Shown here piece by piece: positions 1 to 7,734 of a DNA stretch of 58,793 nt (within the stretch, counting starts at the first letter, position 1; each line of letters opens with the position of its first letter). Source of the stretch: Bacteroidales bacterium. Lineage in GTDB: Bacteria > Bacteroidota > Bacteroidia > Bacteroidales > F082. The stretch spans positions 1 to 58,793 of the forward strand of contig JAFZXP010000001.1 of the NCBI GenBank assembly GCA_017616735.1, read 5' to 3'. Below the pieces are notes generated by a model. The model saw only the letters and a program-made list of their open reading frames with translations. It was not told the origin of the DNA and made no database searches. Made by a program: the position numbers and the translations under genes.

Positions 1-3000
1 ATTCGTTTATTAACTGTTGCATTTCTTATTGCAAGTGTAACTGAAGTAAGAGCCGAGAAGGTCAAAATGAATGGCCCACAGTCTCGGAATCTGAAACAAA
101 CCACTGCTGGATGTACACCATCATCAACTTTTGCATGGTTGAATATCAACAATGCCAGAGTGCGTGTTAACGCTGGTGGTGATATGTGGTGGGACCTCCC
201 AGGCGGTTCAGGAGCTAAGTATTATATCCCGGCTAACGGTTCCGCAACATCACTGTACGCAGGTTCACTTTGGATTGCAGGTATGGACATCAACAACCAG
301 TTGAAGTGCGCCGCTATCCGTTTCCGTCAGGTCGGTAACGACTTCTGGACTGGTCCTCTTACAGTTGATGGTTCAGCATCAATTGATGCCGCCACATGTA
401 TGGAATACGACAAGATGTACAACATCACACGTGCTGAAGTCGACGACTTCCTCGCACACTGCGATGAAAACGGTATTCCAGCTGTTGGTTATGAAATCCC
501 AGCCAACATCGTTAACTGGCCGGCTCACGGCGACCCGTCAAGAGGCATGAGTTACTATCTCGCTCCATTCTATGATAGAGATGAAGACGGTAACTACGAT
601 CCTACACAGGGTGACTATCCTTACTATGACATCACCAATGAACTTTGCCACACACAGACTCCTACAATGGAGGAAGAGATGATCGGTACAGTTCACGGTT
701 CAATTCTTTCTGACCAGGTTATCAAAGGTGACCAGACAATCTGGTGGGTGTTCAACGATAAAGGTAACTCACACACTGAAACAGGTGGTTCGGCTATCGG
801 TATGGAAATCAGAGCTCAAGCATTTGCTTTCTCAACAAATGATGAGATCAACAACATGACATTCTATAGCTACGAGATTATCAACCGTTCAACCTATACT
901 TTGACCAACACATACTTCTCACCTTGGACAGACGTCGACCTCGGTTATGCTAAGGACGACTATGTAGGTTGCGACGTTTCACGTGGTCTCGGTTATGGTT
1001 ACAATGGTGCTAACGTTGATGGTAACGGTGAAACCGAAGCTTACGGTGCTAACCCTCCAGCGGTTGGTGTCGACTTCTTCCAGGGCCCATACCTCGATCC
1101 TGATGGAGAGGACAACCCAAAATATGATGACGACGGCAATCAGCTCTGCGACGAGAGTATCAACGGTGTCAACTTCGGCAACGGCATTGTCGATGATGAA
1201 CGTTACGGTATGCGTCGTTTCGTGTATCACGACAACACACAGTCATCAGTGAACGGTGACCCTGATGTGGCTGCTGAATACTACCTCTTGCTTAGAGGTA
1301 TCTGGAAAAACGGTGCTAAGATGGAATACGGCGGAACAGCTGTTCCAGGCGCTGCCGGTACAGTTGGCCCAATTTGCGACTTCATGTTCCCATACGATTC
1401 CGATCCTTGCAACTGGGGTACTGGCGGATTGACACCTAACGGTGGATTCAACCAGAACGGTTTCTACTGGAGTGAGGAAACAGGTAACAACGGTTCACCT
1501 AACCCTGTTAACGACCGTCGTTTCATGCAGTCAGCAGGTCCTTTCACACTGAAATCAGGTGCTGTTAACTACATCACATTCGGTGTGCCGTGGGCACGTG
1601 CTACTACAGGTAAGGCTTGGGCTTCAGTCGAACTTCTCCGTAAGGTCGATGACAAGTGCCAGTCAATGTTCGATAACTGCTTCAAAGTTCTTGACGGTCC
1701 GAACGCTCCTGACCTCACAATCCGCGAACTTGACAGAAAACTCATCATTTATCTGTCAAATTCAGAGACATCAAACAATGCTCATGAGGACTATGCCGAG
1801 ATGGATCCTAACATTCCTGACAGCATCACAATCGATGGTCAGACAGTTGCAAGCGATAAGTACTTCCGCTTCGAAGGTTACAAAGTTTATCAGCTCGCCA
1901 ACGCAGAAGTCAGTGTTGATGAAATCAACGACAATTCAAAAGCTCGTCTTATCTTCCAGTGCGACGTTAAGAACAACGTGAGCAGAATCATCAACTTCGT
2001 GTATGATGAAGATATGGGATTAAGCGTTCCTACTATTATGGTTGAGGGTGCTGACAACGGTATCCAACACTCATTCGTGGTGACACAAGACCAGTTCACC
2101 AAAAACAACGACCCGAGCTTGGTCAACCACCACACCTATTACTTTATGGCAATTGCTTATGCTTACAACAACTATATGACTTACGATCCTGAGACTACAG
2201 AGGGTAACGGTCAGAAGGAACCTTATCTGGCAGGTCGTAAGAACATTACTTTGTACACAGCAATTCCACACAAGATTGTTAACGGTACAGTTCTCAACTC
2301 GTCATACGGTGACAAACCGGTTATTACTCGTTGGACAGGTATCGGTAACGGTGGCAACCAACTCGAACTCTCGGACGAGGATGTCGAGGAATTGTTAAGC
2401 CGCGAGCCAGCCAGTGAGACCAACAGATTCGGTATGGAAGGTTATCCTGTAATCTATCACCCGACATACAAGAGAGGTTACGGACCGGTCAATGTCAAGA
2501 TTATTGACCCATTGAACGTGGTTCCTACAGATTATGCAATTTATTTCCATGATTTCTCGCAGAAGGTTATTCCTAATGTAATCGGCGATCCTGCTATCGC
2601 TGGTGATACAGCTTCAAGAAAAGCATTCAGATGGACTTTGGTTGATCTTGAAACAGGATGGGAGAAAGAATCAGATACAACAACTGAGCTTTCAAACGAA
2701 GAGGTGTTCATCGAAAGAGGTATTTCTGTTGAGATTGAACAGCCTTGGAGCTTCGGACCATACAAAGTCGGTACATCAGGCAACGACGGTGACGCTGTTT
2801 GGAAGACATTGGCTCCGAATAACGGTATTATCACATCATCAGTTACTTATGCCGACAGTTCATATCGTTGGCTCAGTGGTATCAGAGATGACGATGCGAC
2901 AGCATCAAGCCCGTTGAACTGGATCCGTGCCGGTAACTACGCTGACCAGGACAACGCTCAGAACAACGACTATAGCGTCAGTTCATCGACAACTTCCGTG

Positions 3001-4317
3001 ACAAAGCCATACGACCCGAACTCATACTTCGAGAGTATCGCTGATGGTACATGGGCTCCATACATGCTTTGCAATGTGTCTGGTAACTCTGGTACATACA
3101 ACCCAGGTCCTGTACATAAGGAAAACTGCCGTCGCGATTCTATCTTCCAGAAAGTCGGTTCAATTGATATCGTGTTGACATCAGACAAGTCAAAATGGAC
3201 TCGTTGCGCTGTTGTTGAAATGTCAATGAACCAGGCTCTTTCTGAAAATGGTGCAAAACCGTTCGGTATCCGTCGTCACGCTTCAGTTGATAAGAATGGT
3301 AACTGCAATAATATGTCGTATGAAGCCGCTCTTGATACTGTCGCCAGCGACAATCCGGATGACTGGAACTACATCAGCCCATGGGGTATGGGTTGGTTCC
3401 CGGGATATGCAATCGATATTGAGACAGGTGCACGTTTGAACATTATCTTCGGTGAAGATTCATTCTATCCTGAACTTAACGGACGTGATATGATGTTCAA
3501 CCCACCAGCGGTTAAGGAAACAACAGCTGCCGGCGGTTCACAGCTCGGTGATCCTGTTATCTTCGACCAGATTTCAGGCAATGCAATCTTCGGTGCTAAA
3601 CACTATGTTTACATATTCCCAATGAACAGCGGTAAAGCAGGTAGTATCCCGTTGCCAAGTCCTGCATATGATGCCGGCGCTTCACTGTTCACTGCATTGA
3701 GCGCTTGCGATGCCCAGAGCAACCAGATTTACAAGATCACTTTCTGGGGTCAGCCGACATGGGTTGGTATGCCGATGAGCATTGAGGGCAAAGACTGGTT
3801 ACCGGAAGGCAACCCAGTGAAGATCTCGGTGCGTATCAGCAAGCCATATAAGTTTGGATATGCTACACTTCCGCTTGATACTGTTACTGAACAGTTGTAT
3901 GATACTGTTAACCATAAGGGTTACTTACCATACTATGAGTTCACAACAAAGGGCTACGATGTGAAATTGCAAGATGAAGTGAAGGGTCAGGCCGACCACG
4001 ATCTTATCAAGGTTATTCCTAACCCGTATTACGCATACGCAAACTACGAGTCAAATGCTCTTATTCACAGAGTTAAGATCGCCAACCTTCCTGATAAGTG
4101 CGTCGTGACAATCTACTCAGTCAACGGCACCAAGATTCGTCAGTTCAAGAAAGACGACTCATCAGTCACATCAATCGATTGGGATCTTACCAACCACGCC
4201 AACACACCTATCGCGAGCGGTATTTACATCATCCATGTTAAAGACTACTTGAATGGTGGTGAAAAGACAGTTAAGTTCTATTGCGCAATGCGTCAGGTCG
4301 ACTTAAATACATTCTAA
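1..4317 (+). CDS. Large secreted T9SS cargo protein (5' end outside window)
   Basis: The reading frame is open from base 1, and the residues before the first internal ATG (67) form the end of a signal peptide (LLTVAFLIASVTEVRAEK), so the true start lies upstream and the ATG at 67 is internal. The visible part is about 1438 residues. The body is rich in Asn, Gly, Asp and aromatic residues, as in extracellular beta-rich proteins, and matches no enzyme family I recognise. The last ~90 residues look like a type IX secretion C-terminal domain: IPNPYYAY, then a beta-sandwich with IYSVNGTKIRQF and ASGIYIIHVK. The next gene, 33 bp on, encodes a PorV/PorQ-family barrel, which fits a cargo/carrier pair. 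Gly GGT and Asn AAC codons are frequent, which may mean high expression. The T9SS export call is good; the function is unknown. Confidence 0.8.
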   Translation: MRLLTVAFLIASVTEVRAEKVKMNGPQSRNLKQTTAGCTPSSTFAWLNINNARVRVNAGGDMWWDLPGGSGAKYYIPANGSATSLYAGSLWIAGMDINNQLKCAAIRFRQVGNDFWTGPLTVDGSASIDAATCMEYDKMYNITRAEVDDFLAHCDENGIPAVGYEIPANIVNWPAHGDPSRGMSYYLAPFYDRDEDGNYDPTQGDYPYYDITNELCHTQTPTMEEEMIGTVHGSILSDQVIKGDQTIWWVFNDKGNSHTETGGSAIGMEIRAQAFAFSTNDEINNMTFYSYEIINRSTYTLTNTYFSPWTDVDLGYAKDDYVGCDVSRGLGYGYNGANVDGNGETEAYGANPPAVGVDFFQGPYLDPDGEDNPKYDDDGNQLCDESINGVNFGNGIVDDERYGMRRFVYHDNTQSSVNGDPDVAAEYYLLLRGIWKNGAKMEYGGTAVPGAAGTVGPICDFMFPYDSDPCNWGTGGLTPNGGFNQNGFYWSEETGNNGSPNPVNDRRFMQSAGPFTLKSGAVNYITFGVPWARATTGKAWASVELLRKVDDKCQSMFDNCFKVLDGPNAPDLTIRELDRKLIIYLSNSETSNNAHEDYAEMDPNIPDSITIDGQTVASDKYFRFEGYKVYQLANAEVSVDEINDNSKARLIFQCDVKNNVSRIINFVYDEDMGLSVPTIMVEGADNGIQHSFVVTQDQFTKNNDPSLVNHHTYYFMAIAYAYNNYMTYDPETTEGNGQKEPYLAGRKNITLYTAIPHKIVNGTVLNSSYGDKPVITRWTGIGNGGNQLELSDEDVEELLSREPASETNRFGMEGYPVIYHPTYKRGYGPVNVKIIDPLNVVPTDYAIYFHDFSQKVIPNVIGDPAIAGDTASRKAFRWTLVDLETGWEKESDTTTELSNEEVFIERGISVEIEQPWSFGPYKVGTSGNDGDAVWKTLAPNNGIITSSVTYADSSYRWLSGIRDDDATASSPLNWIRAGNYADQDNAQNNDYSVSSSTTSVTKPYDPNSYFESIADGTWAPYMLCNVSGNSGTYNPGPVHKENCRRDSIFQKVGSIDIVLTSDKSKWTRCAVVEMSMNQALSENGAKPFGIRRHASVDKNGNCNNMSYEAALDTVASDNPDDWNYISPWGMGWFPGYAIDIETGARLNIIFGEDSFYPELNGRDMMFNPPAVKETTAAGGSQLGDPVIFDQISGNAIFGAKHYVYIFPMNSGKAGSIPLPSPAYDAGASLFTALSACDAQSNQIYKITFWGQPTWVGMPMSIEGKDWLPEGNPVKISVRISKPYKFGYATLPLDTVTEQLYDTVNHKGYLPYYEFTTKGYDVKLQDEVKGQADHDLIKVIPNPYYAYANYESNALIHRVKIANLPDKCVVTIYSVNGTKIRQFKKDDSSVTSIDWDLTNHANTPIASGIYIIHVKDYLNGGEKTVKFYCAMRQVDLNTF

Positions 4318-4350
4318 ATTATTACGCGAACAAATTAAAATCAGACGATC

Positions 4351-5415
4351 ATGAAAAAGTTATTTAGAACTATCGTAATAGCAAGCTTGACAATCATCAT
4401 TGGATTAACAAGCACACAATTATTCGCAGGTAATAAGGACAGAGCAGGTCAAGCTGGTGCAAATGAACTGTTGGTTAATCCATGGGCAGCTTCATCAGGA
4501 TGGGGCAATGCCGGTATGGCAAGCATCAAAGGTGTTGACGCTATGTGGAGTAACGTGGCAGGTATTTCATTCACAAATACACTTGACATTGATTTCTCAT
4601 ACACCAACTGGCTCGCAGGTTCAGGCACCAACGTGGTTTCGTTCGGTATGCTGTTCCGCGTGTCGGAATCGGTGGTGGCAGGTTTGTCGGTCATGTCGAT
4701 GAACTTTGGCGAAATCGAAAGAACTGATACAGAACACCCTGACGGTGGCATTGGTACATACAAACCAAGTTTGATGAACATCAATGTGGCCGTTGCAAAA
4801 TCGTTCTCTAACAGTATCCACGGCGGTTTCGTCTTGAAGATCATCAGTGAGTCGATTGCAGATATGACAGGAACAGGTGTCGCTTTGGACGCTGGTATCC
4901 AGTATGTGACAGGTCTTACCGATAACATCCACTTCGGTATCGCCCTCAAGAACATCGGACCTACCATGAAGTACAGCGGCGACGGTCTGTCATACTCAGT
5001 GCTTCTCGATGGCATGTCATCCAACCTTACAGTGGTGCAGCGTGTCGATGAATTCGAACTTCCGACACAGTTGAATATTGCAGCTGCCTACGACTTCAAT
5101 TTCGAAAGAAACAGCCGTTTGACACTTGCATTTAACTTCAACTCAAACGCATTCTCAAAGGATCAGTTCATCGGCGGTATTGAGGGTTCATTCAGAGACA
5201 TCCTCATGCTCCGTGCCGGTTATACCTTTGAAAGTGGTGTGACAAAGAATATTGAAGACGCCGAATGCACAAACGTTAACAGAGGTTTGTCGCTCGGTGC
5301 CACAGTGCAGGCTCCTCTCAACGATAAAGGTTTGAAGTTCTGCATTGACTATTCATACCGCGACACAGCACACTGGAATGGTACACATTCAATAGGTGCA
5401 AGAATTTTATTCTAA
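4351..5415 (+). CDS. PorV/PorQ-family outer-membrane protein
   Basis: 354 residues with a signal peptide (hydrophobic stretch at about residues 7-26, ending LFAG). The mature N-terminus has the pattern typical of PorV/PorQ proteins: a Gly/Ala-rich opening, the NPWAASSGWGNAGMAS segment, then MWSNVAGISF. The rest consists of alternating amphipathic strands expected for an outer-membrane barrel, ending in IGARILF with a terminal Phe. PorV carries T9SS cargo from the translocon to the attachment complex; PorQ is a related accessory. The gene lies 33 bp after a giant T9SS cargo gene and is probably cotranscribed with it, which suggests a dedicated carrier or surface partner. Which of the two subfamilies it belongs to cannot be settled by eye. 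Confidence 0.78.
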   Translation: MKKLFRTIVIASLTIIIGLTSTQLFAGNKDRAGQAGANELLVNPWAASSGWGNAGMASIKGVDAMWSNVAGISFTNTLDIDFSYTNWLAGSGTNVVSFGMLFRVSESVVAGLSVMSMNFGEIERTDTEHPDGGIGTYKPSLMNINVAVAKSFSNSIHGGFVLKIISESIADMTGTGVALDAGIQYVTGLTDNIHFGIALKNIGPTMKYSGDGLSYSVLLDGMSSNLTVVQRVDEFELPTQLNIAAAYDFNFERNSRLTLAFNFNSNAFSKDQFIGGIEGSFRDILMLRAGYTFESGVTKNIEDAECTNVNRGLSLGATVQAPLNDKGLKFCIDYSYRDTAHWNGTHSIGARILF

Positions 5416-5422
5416 AAAATAC

Positions 5423-5451
5423 TTGCATATCAAAAAAAAGTTGTATCTTTG
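5423..5451 (+). promoter_or_regulatory. Promoter upstream of greA
   Basis: Bacteroidota-type promoter: TTG at 5423-5425 and TATCTTTG (TAnnTTTG) at 5444-5451, 18 bases apart. Transcription would start near 5458, before the hairpin at 5466-5503, so that hairpin would be part of the greA leader. Confidence 0.6.
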
Positions 5452-5465
5452 CATACAATTTTACG

Positions 5466-5503
5466 GAAAAAAGGGCCCTTATTTCGATAAGGGTCTCTTT
5501 TTT
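5466..5503 (+). terminator. Hairpin with T-tract in greA leader (terminator or attenuator)
   Basis: CCCTTAT (5476-5482) pairs with ATAAGGG (5487-5493) around a TTCG loop. The stem extends with G-T pairs and A/T pairs and is followed by a run of T. It has the form of an intrinsic terminator, but it lies between a good promoter and greA, so it may attenuate greA rather than only end the upstream operon. Confidence 0.6.
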
Positions 5504-5525
5504 ACAATTTAAAAATTAAATTATT

Positions 5526-6002
5526 ATGGCAGACGTAGAATATTTTACCCAAGCGGGTCTACAGAAACTGAAGGATGAGTTGGAGAATCTTTGTGTCAAC
5601 GAGCGTCCGAAAATCGCTGCGGCAATAGCTGAAGCACGCGATAAGGGTGACCTGTCGGAGAATGCCGAATACGATGCGGCTAAGGAAGCACAGCAATTGC
5701 TGGAGATGAAGATAGTGAAACTGCAGCTTACCATCGCCAATGCACGTGTTATTGATGAATCCAAGATGGATACATCAAAGGTGTTGATTCTCTCGACTGT
5801 GAAAATCAAGAATGTGAAGACAAAACAGATAATGTCGTACACAATTGTCCCTGAGAAGGAAGCAAATCTGAAGGCTGGCAAGATTTCCATCACATCGCCT
5901 ATTGCCAAGGGTCTCTTGGGCAAATCGGTTGGCGACCAGTGCGAGATCCAAGTGCCTGTTGGAAAGATGTTGTTTGAAATTGTTGAAATCACAAGAGAAT
6001 AA
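5526..6002 (+). CDS. greA: Transcription elongation factor GreA
   Basis: 158 residues, the usual GreA length. The N-terminal coiled coil (about residues 1-75) carries the acidic-tip segment DLSENAEYDAAKE that reaches into the RNA polymerase secondary channel and stimulates cleavage of backtracked RNA. The C-terminal FKBP-like domain ends with the typical SPIAKGLLGKSVGD segment. It heads a tight operon: the HIT gene starts 2 bp after its stop and the methyltransferase gene 2 bp after that. It has its own promoter and a structured leader (5458-5525) with a terminator-like hairpin. The identification is secure. Confidence 0.97.
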   Translation: MADVEYFTQAGLQKLKDELENLCVNERPKIAAAIAEARDKGDLSENAEYDAAKEAQQLLEMKIVKLQLTIANARVIDESKMDTSKVLILSTVKIKNVKTKQIMSYTIVPEKEANLKAGKISITSPIAKGLLGKSVGDQCEIQVPVGKMLFEIVEITRE

Positions 6003-6004
6003 TC

Positions 6005-6397
6005 ATGGCATCAATATTTTCAAGAATAGTGGCAGGTGAGATTCCTTGCTATAAAATCGCCGAAAACGACAAGTTTTTTGCATTTTTCGACATCAGTCCG
6101 CTTGTTCCGGGTCACACCTTGGTGATTCCTAAGAAAGAGGAAGATTACATCTTCGACATTTCAGACGCCGATCTTGCCGAGATGATTGTCTTTGCAAAGA
6201 AAGTCGCCGGTGCTATCAAGAAGGCTATTCCATGCCGTAAAGTCGGTGTGGCAGTGATTGGCCTTGAAGTGCCTCACGCTCACATCCATCTCGTGCCTAT
6301 GCAGAAAGAGGGTGACCTTGATTTCAAGCGCGAGAAGATGCATCCAACCGAGGAGCAGTTTAAAGAGTGGCAGAAGAAAATCGTTGAGAATCTGTAG
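6005..6397 (+). CDS. HIT-family nucleotide hydrolase
   Basis: 130 residues with the histidine-triad motif HAHIHLVP near residues 90-97, whose middle His is the nucleophile on a nucleotide alpha-phosphate. The N-terminal SIFSRIVAGEIPCYKI and the following FFDISPLVPGHTLVIPK are standard for the HIT/HinT branch, which hydrolyses purine nucleoside phosphoramidates and adenylylated compounds. Bacterial HinT proteins are usually about 110-140 residues, so this is full length. It lies between greA and a methyltransferase gene with 2-bp gaps on both sides, so the three are probably one operon. The true substrate cannot be predicted. Confidence 0.93.
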   Translation: MASIFSRIVAGEIPCYKIAENDKFFAFFDISPLVPGHTLVIPKKEEDYIFDISDADLAEMIVFAKKVAGAIKKAIPCRKVGVAVIGLEVPHAHIHLVPMQKEGDLDFKREKMHPTEEQFKEWQKKIVENL

Positions 6398-6399
6398 AA

Positions 6400-7569
6400 A
6401 TGGGCGAAACGTTTAAAATGGTTGCCAAGACTATGGCGGGGCTGGAAGATGTCCTAGCCGAGGAGTTGACAGCCATGGGAGCACAGAATGTCGAGCCTTT
6501 GTACCGCGCCGTGGGCTTTGAAGGCGACAAGGCGATGATGTACAGGGCAAATTATTGCTGCCGCACAGCATTGCGCATATTGAAGCCTATAACTAGTTTC
6601 GTGGCACGCAATGAATTGGCGCTTTACAATAATATCTTCAAAATCAAGTGGCACGAGGTTTTCAATATCAACGAAACATTTGCTATTGACGCTGTCACCA
6701 GCGGCAACTATTTCACCCATTCGCAGTATGCGGCTTTGAAGGTGAAGGATGCAATCGCCGACGAGTTCCGTGAGCATTTCGGAGCACGTCCGTCGGTGGA
6801 TGTGGAGAATCCTGATTTGAGAATCAATGTACATATTGAAAACGAGAAGGTTACATTGTCATTCGATAGCTCAGGCGAATCGCTGCACAAAAGAGGTTAC
6901 AGAAAGAGTGTTGACAAGGCTCCTATGAATGAAGTGCTTGCCGCAGGCTTGATTAAGCTGACAGGTTGGAAATACGACTGTAACTTTGTGGATTGCATGT
7001 GCGGTTCGGGTACACTTCCAATCGAGGCTGCTATGCAGGCCATGGGCATTCCGGCTGGATTTTTCCGTAAGAAATGGGGCTTCATGACATGGCATGATTT
7101 TGACGAAGAATTATGGAAAAATGTGGTGAGGGACGCCGGTGCTGAGATTGAAGAGTTTAATTATGAGATAATTGCGTCAGATCATTCGGCCAAGGCTGTT
7201 GAAATTGCCAAGGCCAATATCGCTAACGCTCATCTCAATTACGATATAAAATTAAGCAAACAGGATATGTTTGAAATGGTACCTCCCGAGGGCGGCGGTA
7301 TCATGATCATCAACCCGCCGTATGGCGAGCGTTTGGAAGAAAAAGACCTTATAAAGCTGTATAAAAGCATAGGCGACGCATTGAAAAAGCATTTCAAGGG
7401 ATTCGAGGCTTGGATTATCAGCTCTAACAAGGATGCCCTTAAACTCATCGGGCTGAAACCTTCCAAGAAAATTGACATCTACAACGGACCGTTGGAATGC
7501 AAGTTCGAGAAATTTGAGGTATTTGAGGGGTCATATCGGGATAAAAAGATAAAAGAAAATAGTCTTTAG
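6400..7569 (+). CDS. THUMP-domain class I RNA methyltransferase (RlmL N-terminal type)
   Basis: 389 residues. A THUMP RNA-binding domain (about residues 45-160) is followed by a Rossmann methyltransferase domain. The SAM-binding loop is FVDCMCGSGTLPIEAAM, and NPPYGERL is the catalytic motif of N2-guanine or N6-adenine methylation. It corresponds to the RlmL half of the RlmKL enzyme that makes m2G2445 in 23S rRNA of gamma-proteobacteria; no RlmK half is present, as usual in Bacteroidota. The last two codons and the stop (AGT CTT TAG) are already part of a 7-base repeat array that continues downstream, so the extreme C-terminus comes from the repeat. The exact RNA target is inferred. Confidence 0.88.
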   Translation: MGETFKMVAKTMAGLEDVLAEELTAMGAQNVEPLYRAVGFEGDKAMMYRANYCCRTALRILKPITSFVARNELALYNNIFKIKWHEVFNINETFAIDAVTSGNYFTHSQYAALKVKDAIADEFREHFGARPSVDVENPDLRINVHIENEKVTLSFDSSGESLHKRGYRKSVDKAPMNEVLAAGLIKLTGWKYDCNFVDCMCGSGTLPIEAAMQAMGIPAGFFRKKWGFMTWHDFDEELWKNVVRDAGAEIEEFNYEIIASDHSAKAVEIAKANIANAHLNYDIKLSKQDMFEMVPPEGGGIMIINPPYGERLEEKDLIKLYKSIGDALKKHFKGFEAWIISSNKDALKLIGLKPSKKIDIYNGPLECKFEKFEVFEGSYRDKKIKENSL

Positions 7570-7654
7570 TCGTTAGTCTTTAGACGTTAGTAAAAAGTTT
7601 TAGCATGAATTTGGCTAAAGACTAAAAACTAAAGTCTAAAGACTAAATTTTTTT
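7561..7654 (+). terminator. Inverted heptad array forming a long hairpin with T-tract
   Basis: The left arm (7561-7592) is built from TTAGTCT/TTAGACG-like 7-base units and the right arm (7615-7647) from the same units reversed (CTAAAGA, CTAAAGT). The arms can pair over roughly 28 bases with a few mismatches. Seven T residues follow at 7648-7654, so it probably terminates the greA operon. It is class B of the heptad arrays in this window (other sites: 24670 and 37924). Confidence 0.6.
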
Positions 7655-7664
7655 CAAAAAATTC

Positions 7665-7695
7665 TTGTTTTTATAAAATCGGCTTTTTAATTTTG
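7665..7695 (+). promoter_or_regulatory. Promoter of the oxidoreductase gene
   Basis: TTG at 7665-7667 and TAATTTTG at 7688-7695 with 20 bases between fit the Bacteroidota consensus. It lies directly after the heptad terminator and 39 bp before the chosen ATG at 7735. Confidence 0.65.
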
Positions 7696-7734
7696 CATTT
7701 CTTATTTGAAGTTTGACAAGCAAAATTGAAAAGC

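Noticed and set aside
979..1252. Long overlapping ORFs on both strands within the giant cargo gene
   Set aside because: Low-complexity Thr/Val translations that shadow the real frame; no start signals or homology.
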